A stretch of 64,000 nucleotides of DNA from Woeseiaceae bacterium. Lineage in GTDB: Bacteria; Pseudomonadota; Gammaproteobacteria; Steroidobacterales; Woeseiaceae. Of the stretch, positions 34,443 to 43,800 are shown piece by piece. Both the position numbers and the translations under genes were made by a program. Numbering within the stretch: position 1 is the stretch's first letter; every line of letters starts with the position of its first letter. Where the stretch lies: assembly GCA_021773135.1 (NCBI GenBank), contig JAJFKP010000030.1, positions 84,583 through 148,582 of the forward strand, written 5' to 3'. A model generated the notes under the pieces. The model ran no database searches. It worked only from the letters and a program-made list of their open reading frames with translations, and had not been told where the DNA came from.

Positions 34443-35444
34443 TCAGCAAATCCGTGGCAAAGGATCATCCTCCAGCTCTTCGAGGAATCGTTCGCCGCCC
34501 AGTGAGGTCTCGAGAATCACGCGCTTCTCAGTGGCAACAATATGGCCGATCCTGGCTGCATTCGCCCCGGCTGTCGTGGAACGCCAGACAGCCAGTGCTT
34601 CATCAGCCTGTCCCGGATCGACCACTGCGACTACCCTGCCCTCACAGGCCAGGTAATAGGGGTCATAGCCAAGCATGTCGCAGACTGACTGCACGGTCTC
34701 CGTGACGGGAATACCGGCTTCCAGGCGCACTCCGAATCCCGTGGCGCGCACGATTTCGTTCGCAACCGATGCGATACCCCCACGCGTCGGATCGCGCATA
34801 AAGCGCAGTCCATCGAACTGCATCAGCATTTCTGTCAGAGGAAATACGCAGGCCGAATCCGACCTGGCGTCACCACGCAATCCAAACTCCTCGCGGGCGA
34901 GCATGACAGCAGTGCCATGGTCACCCACACTGCCACTGACTAACACGACGTCCCCATCTTCTATATTGCTCATTGACAGTTGCGTACCCGGCATGCGGAC
35001 ACCAACTCCGGTGGTCGCCAGGTAAATACCACCGCCCTCACCGCGTCGCAGCACCTTGGTATCGCCCGCTGCAACCTTGACGTCGGCGGCGCGTGCGGCG
35101 CGCCCAAGGCTCGCAACGATGCGATCGAGAACGCTGATTTCGAACCCTTCCTCAATGAATGCATTCAGGGTCAGATAAACGGGACGTGCACCAGCGACCG
35201 CGAGGTCGTTTGTCGTCCCGTGAACGGCCAACGAACCGATATCGCCGCCCGGAAACTCCAGCGGCTGCACCGTGAAGCCGTCTGTTGTAATCATGGCTTC
35301 GCCACCGTTCAAGTCCATGGGCACAGCATCCGCATCTGTATCCAGGTTTGAATGCGCGAGGTGACGGCCAAAGATCTCATCGATCAGCTCCCGCATGAAT
35401 CGACCGCCGTTGCCGTGCGCCAGTGAGATGTGGGTGTCTTCCAT
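34443..35444 (-). CDS. hypE: Hydrogenase maturation factor HypE
   Basis: 333 residues, normal for HypE. The N-terminal ISLAHGNGGRFMRELIDEIF and GEAMITTDGFTVQPLEFPGGDIGSLAVHGTTNDLAVAGARPVYLTL match the PurM-like ATP-binding fold. DPTRGGIASVANEIVRATG is a conserved segment, and the chain ends in Pro-Arg-Ile-Cys. That terminal cysteine takes the carbamoyl group from HypF and is dehydrated by HypE with ATP to give the thiocyanate that becomes the cyanide ligands of the Fe centre. The start shares a base with the stop of hypF (TGATG). Complex partners HypC and HypD are encoded just upstream. Confidence 0.94.
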   Translation of the reverse strand: MEDTHISLAHGNGGRFMRELIDEIFGRHLAHSNLDTDADAVPMDLNGGEAMITTDGFTVQPLEFPGGDIGSLAVHGTTNDLAVAGARPVYLTLNAFIEEGFEISVLDRIVASLGRAARAADVKVAAGDTKVLRRGEGGGIYLATTGVGVRMPGTQLSMSNIEDGDVVLVSGSVGDHGTAVMLAREEFGLRGDARSDSACVFPLTEMLMQFDGLRFMRDPTRGGIASVANEIVRATGFGVRLEAGIPVTETVQSVCDMLGYDPYYLACEGRVVAVVDPGQADEALAVWRSTTAGANAARIGHIVATEKRVILETSLGGERFLEELEDDPLPRIC

Positions 35445-37744
35445 CAGCTGGTCGCCATCCATTCGCGTGCGGCTATCTCTGCAACCTGGCCAAATGACAA
35501 AGCCGCATCGTTGCAAGGCAGTGCTTGATTGATACGGACCTGGAAGCCGTCCGCTTCCAGCAAACGCACAACCTGATCGGTCAGTACACGATTCTGAAAC
35601 ACACCACCCGCGAGCCCAATCTGATCGACGCGAGTCTCGTCGCGTACTTTTACGGCCTGCGCGTGCAGTGCAGCCGCCATGCTCGAATGAAACGTCATGG
35701 CGCGTTGCTCGCGGGACTGATGATTGTCCAGAAGCGTGTTTAGCAATGGTTCCCAGTCAGTCCGCAGGATGCCGTTTGCGTCTCTCTCGAGCGGCAACGG
35801 GATGATCTTTCCCGCGGCATTGCAGAGCGACTCGAGCACCATCGGACCCTGCGCTTCGAAGCTAACACGGTGCATGCCGCATATCAGCGCGCCAGCGGCA
35901 TCGAACAGGCGGCCGACGGCCGTGGTTTCCGGGCAATTGAGTTGCTGGCGCCAGGCTGCGAACGCCAGGCCATCGATATCCGGACTATCGGCCCAGGTTC
36001 GCCCGGCGGCCCAGTTCAGCGCGGCCGCACTTCGCCACGGCTCTCGACCCGCTCGCTCGCCACCTGGCAGGTGAAAACGCCGCATGCTGCAAACACGTTT
36101 CCAGTTACCAGGCTCACCGAGCAGCGCCTCGCCACCCCACAAGCTGTTGTCCTCGCCCAGGCCCACGCCATCCCAGGTGAAGACCAGCCACTGACCGTCG
36201 CAATCGAATTCGGCCGCAACGGCGCTGGCGTGCGCGCGGTGATGCCAGACCTCACTGACAGGAAGGTCGTTTTGCGATCGTGCCCAGCGACTGGTCGCAT
36301 AGCCCGAGTGCGCATCGCAGACAATGCCCTCGGCCTGCACGCCGTACAGCGTCTGCAATTCAGTCAATACTTGCTCAAAAACGGCCAGGCTTCGCGGGCT
36401 ATCCATCTCGCCGATGTGCGGCGATACCACCGCACGATTACCCCACGACAGCGTTACTGTTGCCTTCATATGACCGCCAACCCCGAGAATCGGCTGCGGC
36501 TGGTGCCAGGGTAACTCGAGTTCGCGTGGGCCTGCGCCCCTGCCGATACGCAGAGGCCGCATGCTTCCGGCCACGCAGCGAAACACCGGATCGTCGGCGG
36601 GACGCACAATCGGCCTGTTGTGGTGCAGAAACGCATCGGCAATGCCAGACAAACGCGCCTCCGCCTCGGCGTTATCGGTCTGCACCGGCTCTCCGCTTAT
36701 ATTGCCGGAGGTTGCCACCAGCGGTGCGCCGAAAGCCGTCAGAAGTAACTGATGCAACGGGCTGTACGGTAGAAACACACCGAGTTCACGAAGTCCGGGC
36801 GCCAGGTTGGCCGCCAACCCGGTTTTCGGGCGCTTGGCCGCAAGGACGATCGGACGGACCGGTCCAACGAGTAGACTTGCCTCTTTTTCCGTCAGGGAAA
36901 CAGACGTCCTAACGACCTCAAGATCGTCGTGACCAGCGGTAGGAAACATGACTGCCAGCGGTTTATGCGGCCTTTGTTTTCGTGTACGCAATTTTGCAAC
37001 GGCAATCGAACTGCGTGCATCGCACAACAGGTGGTAGCCACCGATTCCCTTGACGGCAACAATGTCGCCTGCTCCCAGGCACGCGACTGCGGCATCGAGC
37101 GCCGCACTCGCGGTGACTACGCTTCCCGACGCGTGGAAACTCAACCACGGCCCGCAGTCGGGACAGGCAACGGGCTCCGCGTGGAAACGCCGGTCCGCCG
37201 GATCCTCATACTCGCCCAGACACGCATTGCACAGTGGGAAACCCTGCATACTAGTGTTGGCACGATCGTAAGGAAGTTTTCGGATCAACGTATAGCGTGG
37301 TCCGCATTGCGTACAGTTTATGAACGGGTATCGGAAGCGTCGGTTCGAGGCATCTTCGAGTTCATCTCGACAGTCGTTGCACATGAAGAAATCGGGCGGC
37401 ACGAATATCTTTGCGGTCGCCTGCGGCGAGCTTTCGATAATCGAAAACTCGCTGAACGAAACCGTATCTATCGGGACGACCGCATCAACGACCGGACGCG
37501 ACAGCGACGGTGCCTTGGTGACGAGCTCAGATTGAAAGCTCGCAATCGCTTGCTTTCCGCCTGTGGCGATCACCTCAACCTCTCCCATCCGGTTTTGCAC
37601 CTGTCCTTTCAATTTGTGCAACGCGGCGATTCGATACACAAACGGACGGAACCCGACTCCCTGAACGTGCCCGGACAGGGTTATGCGGACCGTCTCAACC
37701 GGATCGAAGCGTGGCGGAATCGCATTGGCACGCGCGCTAGCCAA
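35444..37744 (-). CDS. hypF: Carbamoyltransferase HypF
   Basis: About 767 residues. Domains in order: acylphosphatase (GHVQGVGFRPFVYRIA), two zinc-finger-like motifs (CNDCRDELED, INCTQCGPRYTLI, CNACLGEYED, VACPDCGP), a YrdC-like ATP-binding domain (VKGIGGYHLLCDARS, RKQRPHKPLAVM) and a Kae1-like carbamoyltransferase domain with HHRAHASAVAAEF. HypF uses carbamoyl phosphate and ATP to transfer a carbamoyl group to the C-terminal Cys of HypE. The start is uncertain: a TTG at 37744 overlaps hypD by 8 nt and is used here. An ATG at 37819 would lie within hypD and add 25 residues unlike HypF. Confidence 0.9.
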   Translation of the reverse strand: MASARANAIPPRFDPVETVRITLSGHVQGVGFRPFVYRIAALHKLKGQVQNRMGEVEVIATGGKQAIASFQSELVTKAPSLSRPVVDAVVPIDTVSFSEFSIIESSPQATAKIFVPPDFFMCNDCRDELEDASNRRFRYPFINCTQCGPRYTLIRKLPYDRANTSMQGFPLCNACLGEYEDPADRRFHAEPVACPDCGPWLSFHASGSVVTASAALDAAVACLGAGDIVAVKGIGGYHLLCDARSSIAVAKLRTRKQRPHKPLAVMFPTAGHDDLEVVRTSVSLTEKEASLLVGPVRPIVLAAKRPKTGLAANLAPGLRELGVFLPYSPLHQLLLTAFGAPLVATSGNISGEPVQTDNAEAEARLSGIADAFLHHNRPIVRPADDPVFRCVAGSMRPLRIGRGAGPRELELPWHQPQPILGVGGHMKATVTLSWGNRAVVSPHIGEMDSPRSLAVFEQVLTELQTLYGVQAEGIVCDAHSGYATSRWARSQNDLPVSEVWHHRAHASAVAAEFDCDGQWLVFTWDGVGLGEDNSLWGGEALLGEPGNWKRVCSMRRFHLPGGERAGREPWRSAAALNWAAGRTWADSPDIDGLAFAAWRQQLNCPETTAVGRLFDAAGALICGMHRVSFEAQGPMVLESLCNAAGKIIPLPLERDANGILRTDWEPLLNTLLDNHQSREQRAMTFHSSMAAALHAQAVKVRDETRVDQIGLAGGVFQNRVLTDQVVRLLEADGFQVRINQALPCNDAALSFGQVAEIAAREWMATS

Positions 37745-38864
37745 CAGATTCTCTGTTGGAACGTCCTTCCCAGACGTTGTCGCGACAGCCCGCGGACCAC
37801 CAGATGCGGCAGGCACCTTCATCGGAAACCATACAAGGACCGACAGGTTTGCGCGGCGTACAGGCGACACCATACAAGCGGCATTGATTCGGATATATTT
37901 TTCCGAGCACGACGCTGGCACAGTCGCAGCCCGGGGGCATTTCACCAACACGCTTACGCGAATCATCGGCATAGGACTGCAGTTGCTGGCGTGCATCGTG
38001 CGCGGCGAATTCCCGGCGCAGCGAGTAACCGGAATTCGGAATAACGCCGATTCCGCGCCAATTAGCGTCGGTGACGTTGAAAGCCCGCGTCAACTGATCT
38101 CGCGCCGCAGGGTTACCGCCAGGCCGCACGACCTCCGGATAACAATTATCAAGAAAGCATTCATGGTCACGCAGTTGGCACAGGACCGAGTACATTGCCG
38201 CGAGCAAGGTGTCCGGTCGAAACCCGGCAACCGCCGCCGGCATGCCGTGCTGATCGACGACGAACTGCCATTCTTCGGGCCCCATCACCGTGGATACGTG
38301 CCCGGGTGCGATCAATGCATCGAATCCTGCTTCGCCCGAGTCCAGCAGCATTGCGACTGCGGGCCAGGTCAGTCTGCCGGAGAGCAATACCAGCAGATTA
38401 TCCGGAACACCTTCTACAAGCATGGCTGCAACCGGGGCACTGGTGGTCTCGAAACCCGCGGCAAAAAACACGACAGGTCGATCCGGGTTCTCGCTGGCAA
38501 TCCGTACCGCTTCCATTGGCGTCGCTATCGGCCTGATATCAGCGCCGGCGGCTCGCGCCTGCTCCAGAGAGCGGGGATCGCGCTTCGGCACATTGACCGG
38601 CACGCGCAACATGTCGCCGAACGCGACCAGGATGACGTCCTCGTGCAACGCCAGCTGGATCGCTTCGAAAACATCTTCCTCGGGACAGATGCAAACTGGA
38701 CAACCAGGACCCGGAATGAGTTCGATATTCTCGGGCAGCGCGGTCCGCAACCCCGCCATGGAAATCGAACGTTCGTGACCACCACAAACGTTCATGATCC
38801 GCACGGGTTCGTCTAAATCCAGTTCGTGAAGTTTCAGCAGCCAGTCTTTTGCGCTCGATTTCAT
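37737..38864 (-). CDS. hypD: Hydrogenase maturation factor HypD
   Basis: 375 residues. Family hallmarks are visible: MNVCGGHERSISMAGLRTALPENIELIPGPGCPVCICPEEDVF (residues about 20-65) with the functional cysteines, VVFFAAGFETTSAPVAAML, and the C-terminal cysteine-rich MPPGCDCASVVLGKIYPNQCRLYGVACTPRKPVGPCMVSDEGAC that binds the [4Fe-4S] cluster. HypD with HypC forms the scaffold on which the Fe(CN)2CO group is built. The start ATG 38864 is chosen, since an extension to 38954 runs into hypB and has no family features. It lies 17 nt after hypB. Confidence 0.94.
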   Translation of the reverse strand: MKSSAKDWLLKLHELDLDEPVRIMNVCGGHERSISMAGLRTALPENIELIPGPGCPVCICPEEDVFEAIQLALHEDVILVAFGDMLRVPVNVPKRDPRSLEQARAAGADIRPIATPMEAVRIASENPDRPVVFFAAGFETTSAPVAAMLVEGVPDNLLVLLSGRLTWPAVAMLLDSGEAGFDALIAPGHVSTVMGPEEWQFVVDQHGMPAAVAGFRPDTLLAAMYSVLCQLRDHECFLDNCYPEVVRPGGNPAARDQLTRAFNVTDANWRGIGVIPNSGYSLRREFAAHDARQQLQSYADDSRKRVGEMPPGCDCASVVLGKIYPNQCRLYGVACTPRKPVGPCMVSDEGACRIWWSAGCRDNVWEGRSNRESVG

Positions 38865-38880
38865 GGCCAGCTCCGTATTG

Positions 38881-39711
38881 TTACCTGACGGGTGGTGCTG
38901 CGGTATGCAATGCCAACCCTTCCGGCTGAATGGCTGGCCGGATGGTTCCGCCACGCTCGACTCGTTGACGGACGGACCTTAGCTGCTTCCGCAGCCAGTC
39001 GATCCAGCAGTCCACTCCCTCACCCGTGCGGGCCGAGAGCTCGATGACCTCCGCCCGAGTGGCGAGATTCCGCAGATGCGTTTCGGCACACGACGGATCA
39101 AAATCACCAAGCACGTCCAAGAGATCTGACTTAGTGACCAACATCAGATCGGCTGCCCGAAACATCACCGGGTACTTTGCCGGCTTGTCATGCCCCTCGG
39201 GCGACGAGAGCAACGTGACATTGAGGTGCTGACCCAGATCGAAACTTGCAGGGCACACCAGGTTGCCGACGTTTTCGATAAACACGATATCGAGCCCCTC
39301 AAGTTCGAGCTCGTGCAATGCGTTATGAATCATGTGTGCATCGAGGTGGCACGCCGTACCTGTGCTGATCTGAATCGCGGGCACACCTTTCTCGCGAATG
39401 CGCTGCGCGTCATTTTCGGTTTCCAGGTCACCCTCGATCACTGCGACTTTCCATTCACCCGCCAGGCGTTCTATCGTCGTCTCCAGGAGCGCAGTCTTGC
39501 CAGCGCCCGGCGAAGACATGAGGTTGACGGCGAGTACGTTGTGGCGATCAAAATGCTCACGATTGTGTTTCGCGTCGCGGTCATTTTCGCGCAAGAGATT
39601 CTGTAGCACTTCGACGGACTCGCTGCCACCGGCCGTGAGTTCCAGTTGACCGCCTGGAGAAACGAGATGGCGATTGCCATGCGTCACGTTGCAGCCGCAG
39701 GTGTCACACAC
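38881..39711 (-). CDS. hypB: GTP-dependent nickel insertion factor HypB
   Basis: About 276 residues from a GTG start at 39711. This start gives the N-terminal CDTCGCN, the conserved high-affinity nickel motif C-x-x-C-G-C, and it overlaps the end of hypC by 8 nt; an ATG-like extension to 39762 would bury that motif. The GTPase domain has the P-loop SSPGAGKTALLETTI, EGDLETENDA, ISTGTACHLDAHMIHNAL and IVFIENVGNLVCP. LVTKSDLLD is the NKxD-like G4 motif. There is no polyhistidine stretch, so it is the short type without nickel storage. HypB and HypA together load Ni into the large subunit. Confidence 0.92.
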   Translation of the reverse strand: MCDTCGCNVTHGNRHLVSPGGQLELTAGGSESVEVLQNLLRENDRDAKHNREHFDRHNVLAVNLMSSPGAGKTALLETTIERLAGEWKVAVIEGDLETENDAQRIREKGVPAIQISTGTACHLDAHMIHNALHELELEGLDIVFIENVGNLVCPASFDLGQHLNVTLLSSPEGHDKPAKYPVMFRAADLMLVTKSDLLDVLGDFDPSCAETHLRNLATRAEVIELSARTGEGVDCWIDWLRKQLRSVRQRVERGGTIRPAIQPEGLALHTAAPPVR

Positions 39712-39937
39712 TGGCGGTATCTCCGAGAACTTCGTCGAACAATTGCCATGACTCGGCGGCATCGGCAGCGGAGATTTTTTGTATCGCGTAGCCGACGTGC
39801 ACCAGCACGAAGTCGCCGGGACTAATGTCTTCGCCCTGTACCATAAAAAGGCTCACCTGGCGCTCGATACCACGCGCCTCGCAAAGGCACTGAAATTCCT
39901 CTATCGATTTAACCTGCATTGGAATGGCGAGACACAT
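39704..39937 (-). CDS. hypC: Hydrogenase maturation chaperone HypC
   Basis: 77 residues from ATG 39937, beginning MCLAIPMQVKSIEE. HypC requires an N-terminal Met-Cys, because the second residue binds the Fe fragment, so this start is preferred over an ATG at 39943 or 40000. FVLVHVGYAIQKI with the VGxAI motif (DFVLVHVGYAIQKISAADA) completes the family pattern. HypC passes the Fe(CN)2CO unit to the large subunit with HypD. It opens the minus-strand hyp arm, and faces the divergent structural genes across about 270 nt. Confidence 0.94.
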   Translation of the reverse strand: MCLAIPMQVKSIEEFQCLCEARGIERQVSLFMVQGEDISPGDFVLVHVGYAIQKISAADAAESWQLFDEVLGDTASV

Positions 39938-40205
39938 GATCATTCGTCCCCGCGCGCCTGAAGCGCGTCGCAGCTTCTGAAAAAGCACTGCGCCAATCAT
40001 AGTGGCCGCCTGCGACCTTGAACTGTACGTAATAACGCTTATTCAGATGTGTCGTTTACGCGTCTAACTTAGTCGACTGGGGAAGAAGCGATCGAATTTC
40101 TTCATGTTATTGACGCGCGCGAATGACGCTCATCCCTTCTCCTGTACTGGAGCCGGACAAATGGATCTTGACCCTCCTGAACCTTTGTAATGAAGGAGAG
40201 TCGAT

Positions 40206-41297
40206 ATGCCAACGCCGGAAACCTTCTACGAGGTGATGCGTCAGCATGGCATCACCCGCCGCAGCTTCCTGAAATTCTGTAGTCTCACTGCCGCGGGCCT
40301 GGGACTGGGACCTGAATTCGCGGGCAAGATTGCGCATGCGCTTGAAACCAAGCCGCGCACGCCGGTCATCTGGCTGCACGGACTGGAATGCACCTGCTGT
40401 ACTGAATCCTTTATTCGCTCGGGCCACCCGCTTGCGGGCGACGTCATATTGTCGATGATTTCGCTCGACTACGACGACACCCTGATGGCCGCGGCCGGGC
40501 ACCAGGCAGAGGAGCTCCTTGAACAGACCATCGAAAAGTACGACGGTCAGTACATCCTCGCTTGTGAAGGCAATCCGCCCCTCAACGAGGACGGCATGTA
40601 TTGCATACAGGCGGGAAAACCCTACGTCGAGAAACTTCGGCACATGGCCGATCACTGCAAAGCCATCATCGCCTGGGGATCCTGTGCGTCGTGGGGTTGC
40701 GTCCAGGCCGCGAGACCTAACCCGACGCGGGCAACGCCGATACATAAAGTCATTCTCGACAAACCCATCGTCAAAGTACCCGGGTGCCCGCCTATTGCGG
40801 AAGTCATGACCGGCGTCCTGACGTACATGATCGCCTTCGATGAGTTGCCGGAACTCGACCGCCAGGGTCGTCCAAAGATGTTCTACAGCCAGCGCCTGCA
40901 CGACAAATGCTATCGGCGCCCGCATTTCGATGCCGGACAGTTCGTCGAAAAGTTTGATGATGAAGGCGCACGCAAGGGCTACTGCCTTTATAAAGTCGGC
41001 TGCAAAGGACCGACAACGTATAACGCCTGCTCTACGGTGGAGTGGAATGGCGGTTTATCGTGGCCGGTCAAGTCCGGACACGGTTGCCTGGGCTGCGCCG
41101 AAGACAACTTCTGGGACAAGGGCTCTTTCTACAGTGCCGTTACGGATTTCGGCGTCATGGGCGGTGTGGAATCCACGGCTGACAAGATCGGTGGCGTACT
41201 CGCTGGTGCCGCCGCTATCGGCGTAGCAGCGCACGCCGCGGCATCGGTCGTGTCACACATGAGACGCGACAAGTCAGAGGAGTCACGCCATGACTGA
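40206..41297 (+). CDS. hyaA: Uptake [NiFe]-hydrogenase small subunit, Tat-exported, oxygen-tolerant type
   Basis: 363 residues with a Tat signal (ITRRSFLKF, residues 16-24). The proximal-cluster ligands are Cys62, Cys64, Cys65 (ECTCCTE), Cys160, Cys165 (GSCASWGC) and Cys194 (VPGCPP). With a constant offset of 45 they match the six cysteines 17, 19, 20, 115, 120 and 149 of E. coli Hyd-1, the mark of the oxygen-tolerant [4Fe-3S] cluster. His232 and Cys235 start the distal cluster, and Cys275, Cys294, Cys297 fit the medial [3Fe-4S] cluster. A C-terminal hydrophobic helix ([25 protein letters not shown]) anchors it to the periplasmic face of the membrane. AAGGAGAG precedes the ATG. It overlaps the large subunit gene by 8 nt. 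Confidence 0.95.
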   Translation: MPTPETFYEVMRQHGITRRSFLKFCSLTAAGLGLGPEFAGKIAHALETKPRTPVIWLHGLECTCCTESFIRSGHPLAGDVILSMISLDYDDTLMAAAGHQAEELLEQTIEKYDGQYILACEGNPPLNEDGMYCIQAGKPYVEKLRHMADHCKAIIAWGSCASWGCVQAARPNPTRATPIHKVILDKPIVKVPGCPPIAEVMTGVLTYMIAFDELPELDRQGRPKMFYSQRLHDKCYRRPHFDAGQFVEKFDDEGARKGYCLYKVGCKGPTTYNACSTVEWNGGLSWPVKSGHGCLGCAEDNFWDKGSFYSAVTDFGVMGGVESTADKIGGVLAGAAAIGVAAHAAASVVSHMRRDKSEESRHD

Positions 41298-43083
41298 GGT
41301 CGTTACACCAAACGGTTTTACGTTGGACGATGCAGGCCAGCGCGTGGTCGTCGATCCGATCTGTCGTATCGAGGGTCACCTGCGCATCGAGGTCAATGTC
41401 GACGACGACAACATCATTCGCAACGCTGTCTCTACCGGAAACATGTGGCGGGGGCTCGAGGTCATCCTGAAGGGTCGCGACCCGCGCGATGCGTGGGCGT
41501 TTACGGAGCGCATATGCGGCGTCTGTACCGGTGTGCACGCCTTGTTGTCGTGCCGGGCGGTCGAAGACGCGCTCGACATCGACATTCCCGCCAACGCCAA
41601 CTCGATACGCAACCTGATGATGCTCGCTCAGTTCACGCAGGATCACCTGGTTCACTTCTACCATCTGCATGCGCTGGATTGGGTTGATGTCGTTAGCGCA
41701 CTGGATGCGGATCCGCGGGCCACTTCTGAGTTGCAGCAAAGCATTTCAAGCTGGCCAAAATCTTCACCGGGCTATTTCCGTGACGTGCAAAACAAGTTAA
41801 AGCGCTTCGTTGAGTCCGGGCAATTGGGTCCATTCGCCAACGCATACTGGGGCAGCCCCGCTTACAAACTGCCAGCCGAGGCCAACCTGATGGCGGTCAC
41901 GCATTACCTGGAAGCGCTGGACTTCCAGAAGGAGATCGTGAAGATCCACACGATTTTTGGGGGGCGCAATCCGCATCCAAACTGGCTGGTCGGTGGCATG
42001 CCCTGTTCTATCAATGTGAACGAAACGGGCGGTGTCGGCGCGATCAACATGGCCTGGTTGAACCAGGTCTCAGACATCATCAACGCTTCCATCACTTTCG
42101 TCGATCAGGTGTATATCCCTGACCTCAAAGCGATTGCATCGTTCTACAAAGACTGGAATTACGGTGGCGGACTGTCGAGCACGAACGTCATGGCCTACGG
42201 CGAGTTCCCGGCGATCGCCAACAACTACACCAACGAATCATGGATGATGCCGAATGGTGCCATTCTGAACGGAGACCTCGGCACTGTTTACGACGTCGAC
42301 CCACGCGATCCCGAACAAATCCAGGAATTCGTCACACACTCCTGGTATTCCTACCCGAATCCCGATGAGGGACTGCATCCATGGGCGGGCGTTACCGAGC
42401 CGAAATTCGAACTTGGTCCGAATGCCTTGGGCACCAAGACCAACATCGAGGCGCTGGACGAACAGGCCAAGTATTCGTGGCTGAAAGCACCGCGCTGGCG
42501 AGGCAACGCGATGGAGGTTGGACCGCTGGCGCGTTACCTGGTGGCCTACGCGCGAGGCAACGAAGAGATCAAGGCGCAGGTAGACGGCCTGCTGACGGAT
42601 CTGGACCTGCCGATAACGGCGCTTTTCTCAACGCTTGGCAGAACCGCAGCGCGCGGGCTGGAATGTTCCTGGTCCGCACACAAAATGCGTGGCGTGTTCG
42701 ATGACATGATGGCCAACATCAAGGCGGGCGATGTTGCGACGGCTAACATGGATAAGTGGGAACCGCATACCTGGCCGACAGACACCAAGGGTGTCGGCAT
42801 CGGCGAGGCGCCACGCGGCGCACTCGGCCATTGGGTGCACATCCTCGATACCAAACTGGAAAACTACCAGGCCGTCGTGCCGACAACCTGGAATGCTTCA
42901 CCGCGGGATCCGCAGGGAAACATCGGCGCTTACGAGGCTGCACTCCTGGGAACGCCAATGGCTGACCCTTCCCAACCGCTGGAGATCCTGCGCACGATCC
43001 ACAGCTTTGACCCCTGCCTGGCCTGTGCTTCTCACGTAATGTCGCCAGACGGTCAGGAACTCGCGGTCGTCAAAATACGTTAG
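41290..43083 (+). CDS. hyaB: Uptake [NiFe]-hydrogenase large subunit
   Basis: 597 residues. The two Ni-binding motifs are present: [22 protein letters not shown] with Cys76 and Cys79, and [11 protein letters not shown] with Cys576 and Cys579. The last 15 residues after His582 ([15 protein letters not shown]) are the peptide removed by the HyaD-type protease once Ni is in place. The N-terminal [17 protein letters not shown] is also family-typical. This subunit splits H2 at the Ni-Fe(CN)2CO centre and passes electrons to the small subunit. The cysteine positions coincide with those of E. coli HyaB, which supports group 1d classification. Confidence 0.95.
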   Translation: MTEVVTPNGFTLDDAGQRVVVDPICRIEGHLRIEVNVDDDNIIRNAVSTGNMWRGLEVILKGRDPRDAWAFTERICGVCTGVHALLSCRAVEDALDIDIPANANSIRNLMMLAQFTQDHLVHFYHLHALDWVDVVSALDADPRATSELQQSISSWPKSSPGYFRDVQNKLKRFVESGQLGPFANAYWGSPAYKLPAEANLMAVTHYLEALDFQKEIVKIHTIFGGRNPHPNWLVGGMPCSINVNETGGVGAINMAWLNQVSDIINASITFVDQVYIPDLKAIASFYKDWNYGGGLSSTNVMAYGEFPAIANNYTNESWMMPNGAILNGDLGTVYDVDPRDPEQIQEFVTHSWYSYPNPDEGLHPWAGVTEPKFELGPNALGTKTNIEALDEQAKYSWLKAPRWRGNAMEVGPLARYLVAYARGNEEIKAQVDGLLTDLDLPITALFSTLGRTAARGLECSWSAHKMRGVFDDMMANIKAGDVATANMDKWEPHTWPTDTKGVGIGEAPRGALGHWVHILDTKLENYQAVVPTTWNASPRDPQGNIGAYEAALLGTPMADPSQPLEILRTIHSFDPCLACASHVMSPDGQELAVVKIR

Positions 43084-43096
43084 GGAGATTTCGACT

Positions 43097-43795
43097 ATGC
43101 AAAGCGCTCCGATCAGTGATGCACAAGCAACGACACCACGCAAAGCGGTGTATGTGTTCGAAGCGCCGGTGCGGATCTGGCATTGGGTCCATGCACTGAG
43201 CATCGTGGTGTTGTGCGCAACGGGTTACCTGATTGCCAACCCGCTGCCCAGTATTGGTGGAGAAGCCAGCGAACACTTCATGATGGGCAACCTGCGCCTG
43301 ATCCATTTCATTGCGGGATATGTGTTCGCTATCGGCTTTGCTGTTCGTCTTTACTGGGGACTCGTCGGCAACAAGTATTCGCGTGAACTTTTATACCTGC
43401 CGGTATGGCGGAAAGCCTGGTGGCGGGACTTGTGGGGAGAAGTTCTCTACTACCTCTTTCTGCGCCGCGAAGCACCACCGTCCGTGGCGCACAATCCGCT
43501 GGCACAGGCAGCGATGTGGTGCTTCAACACGCTTCTAGGTCTGTTCCTGATCTTCACCGGGTTTGCCCTGTATAGCGAGGGCTTAGGCTTAGGAAGCTGG
43601 GCCGATACGTGGTTTGGCTGGGTGATCCCGTTGATGGGCGGTTCGCAAAGTGTCCGTATGTATCACCTGTTCAGCATGTGGCTGATCATCGCTTTCGCCA
43701 TTATTCATACGTACATGGCCATCCGGGCCGACATCATGGGTCGTCAGAGCAGTGTCAGTACGATAATCAGTGGCTGGCGGACCTATCGGGACTGA
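43097..43795 (+). CDS. hyaC: Ni/Fe-hydrogenase b-type cytochrome subunit
   Basis: 232 residues with four membrane helices. WHWVHALSIVVLCATGYLIA (His pair) and LRLIHFIAGYVFAIGFAVRLYW, and later RMYHLFSMWLIIAFAIIHTYMAI, carry the histidines that ligate two b haems. The subunit anchors the HyaAB dimer and transfers its electrons to the quinone pool. It starts 14 nt after the large subunit. In this locus it is the route from H2 to menaquinone or ubiquinone. Confidence 0.93.
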   Translation: MQSAPISDAQATTPRKAVYVFEAPVRIWHWVHALSIVVLCATGYLIANPLPSIGGEASEHFMMGNLRLIHFIAGYVFAIGFAVRLYWGLVGNKYSRELLYLPVWRKAWWRDLWGEVLYYLFLRREAPPSVAHNPLAQAAMWCFNTLLGLFLIFTGFALYSEGLGLGSWADTWFGWVIPLMGGSQSVRMYHLFSMWLIIAFAIIHTYMAIRADIMGRQSSVSTIISGWRTYRD

Positions 43796-43800
43796 TCGGC

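Noticed and set aside
36929..38816. Two long open frames on the plus strand opposite hypF and hypD
   Set aside because: They have no recognisable motifs, while the minus strand holds the complete conserved motifs of HypF and HypD.
40082..40103. GAAGAA and TTCTTC inverted repeat before the hydrogenase small subunit
   Set aside because: Only six bases per arm with a 10-nt spacer; this is easily chance. No sigma54 -24/-12 site was convincing in the same gap, so no promoter is called there.
43609..43800. N-terminal extension of the hydrogenase protease gene
   Set aside because: It lies in the last part of the cytochrome b gene and has no family similarity; ATG 43801 opens the conserved domain.
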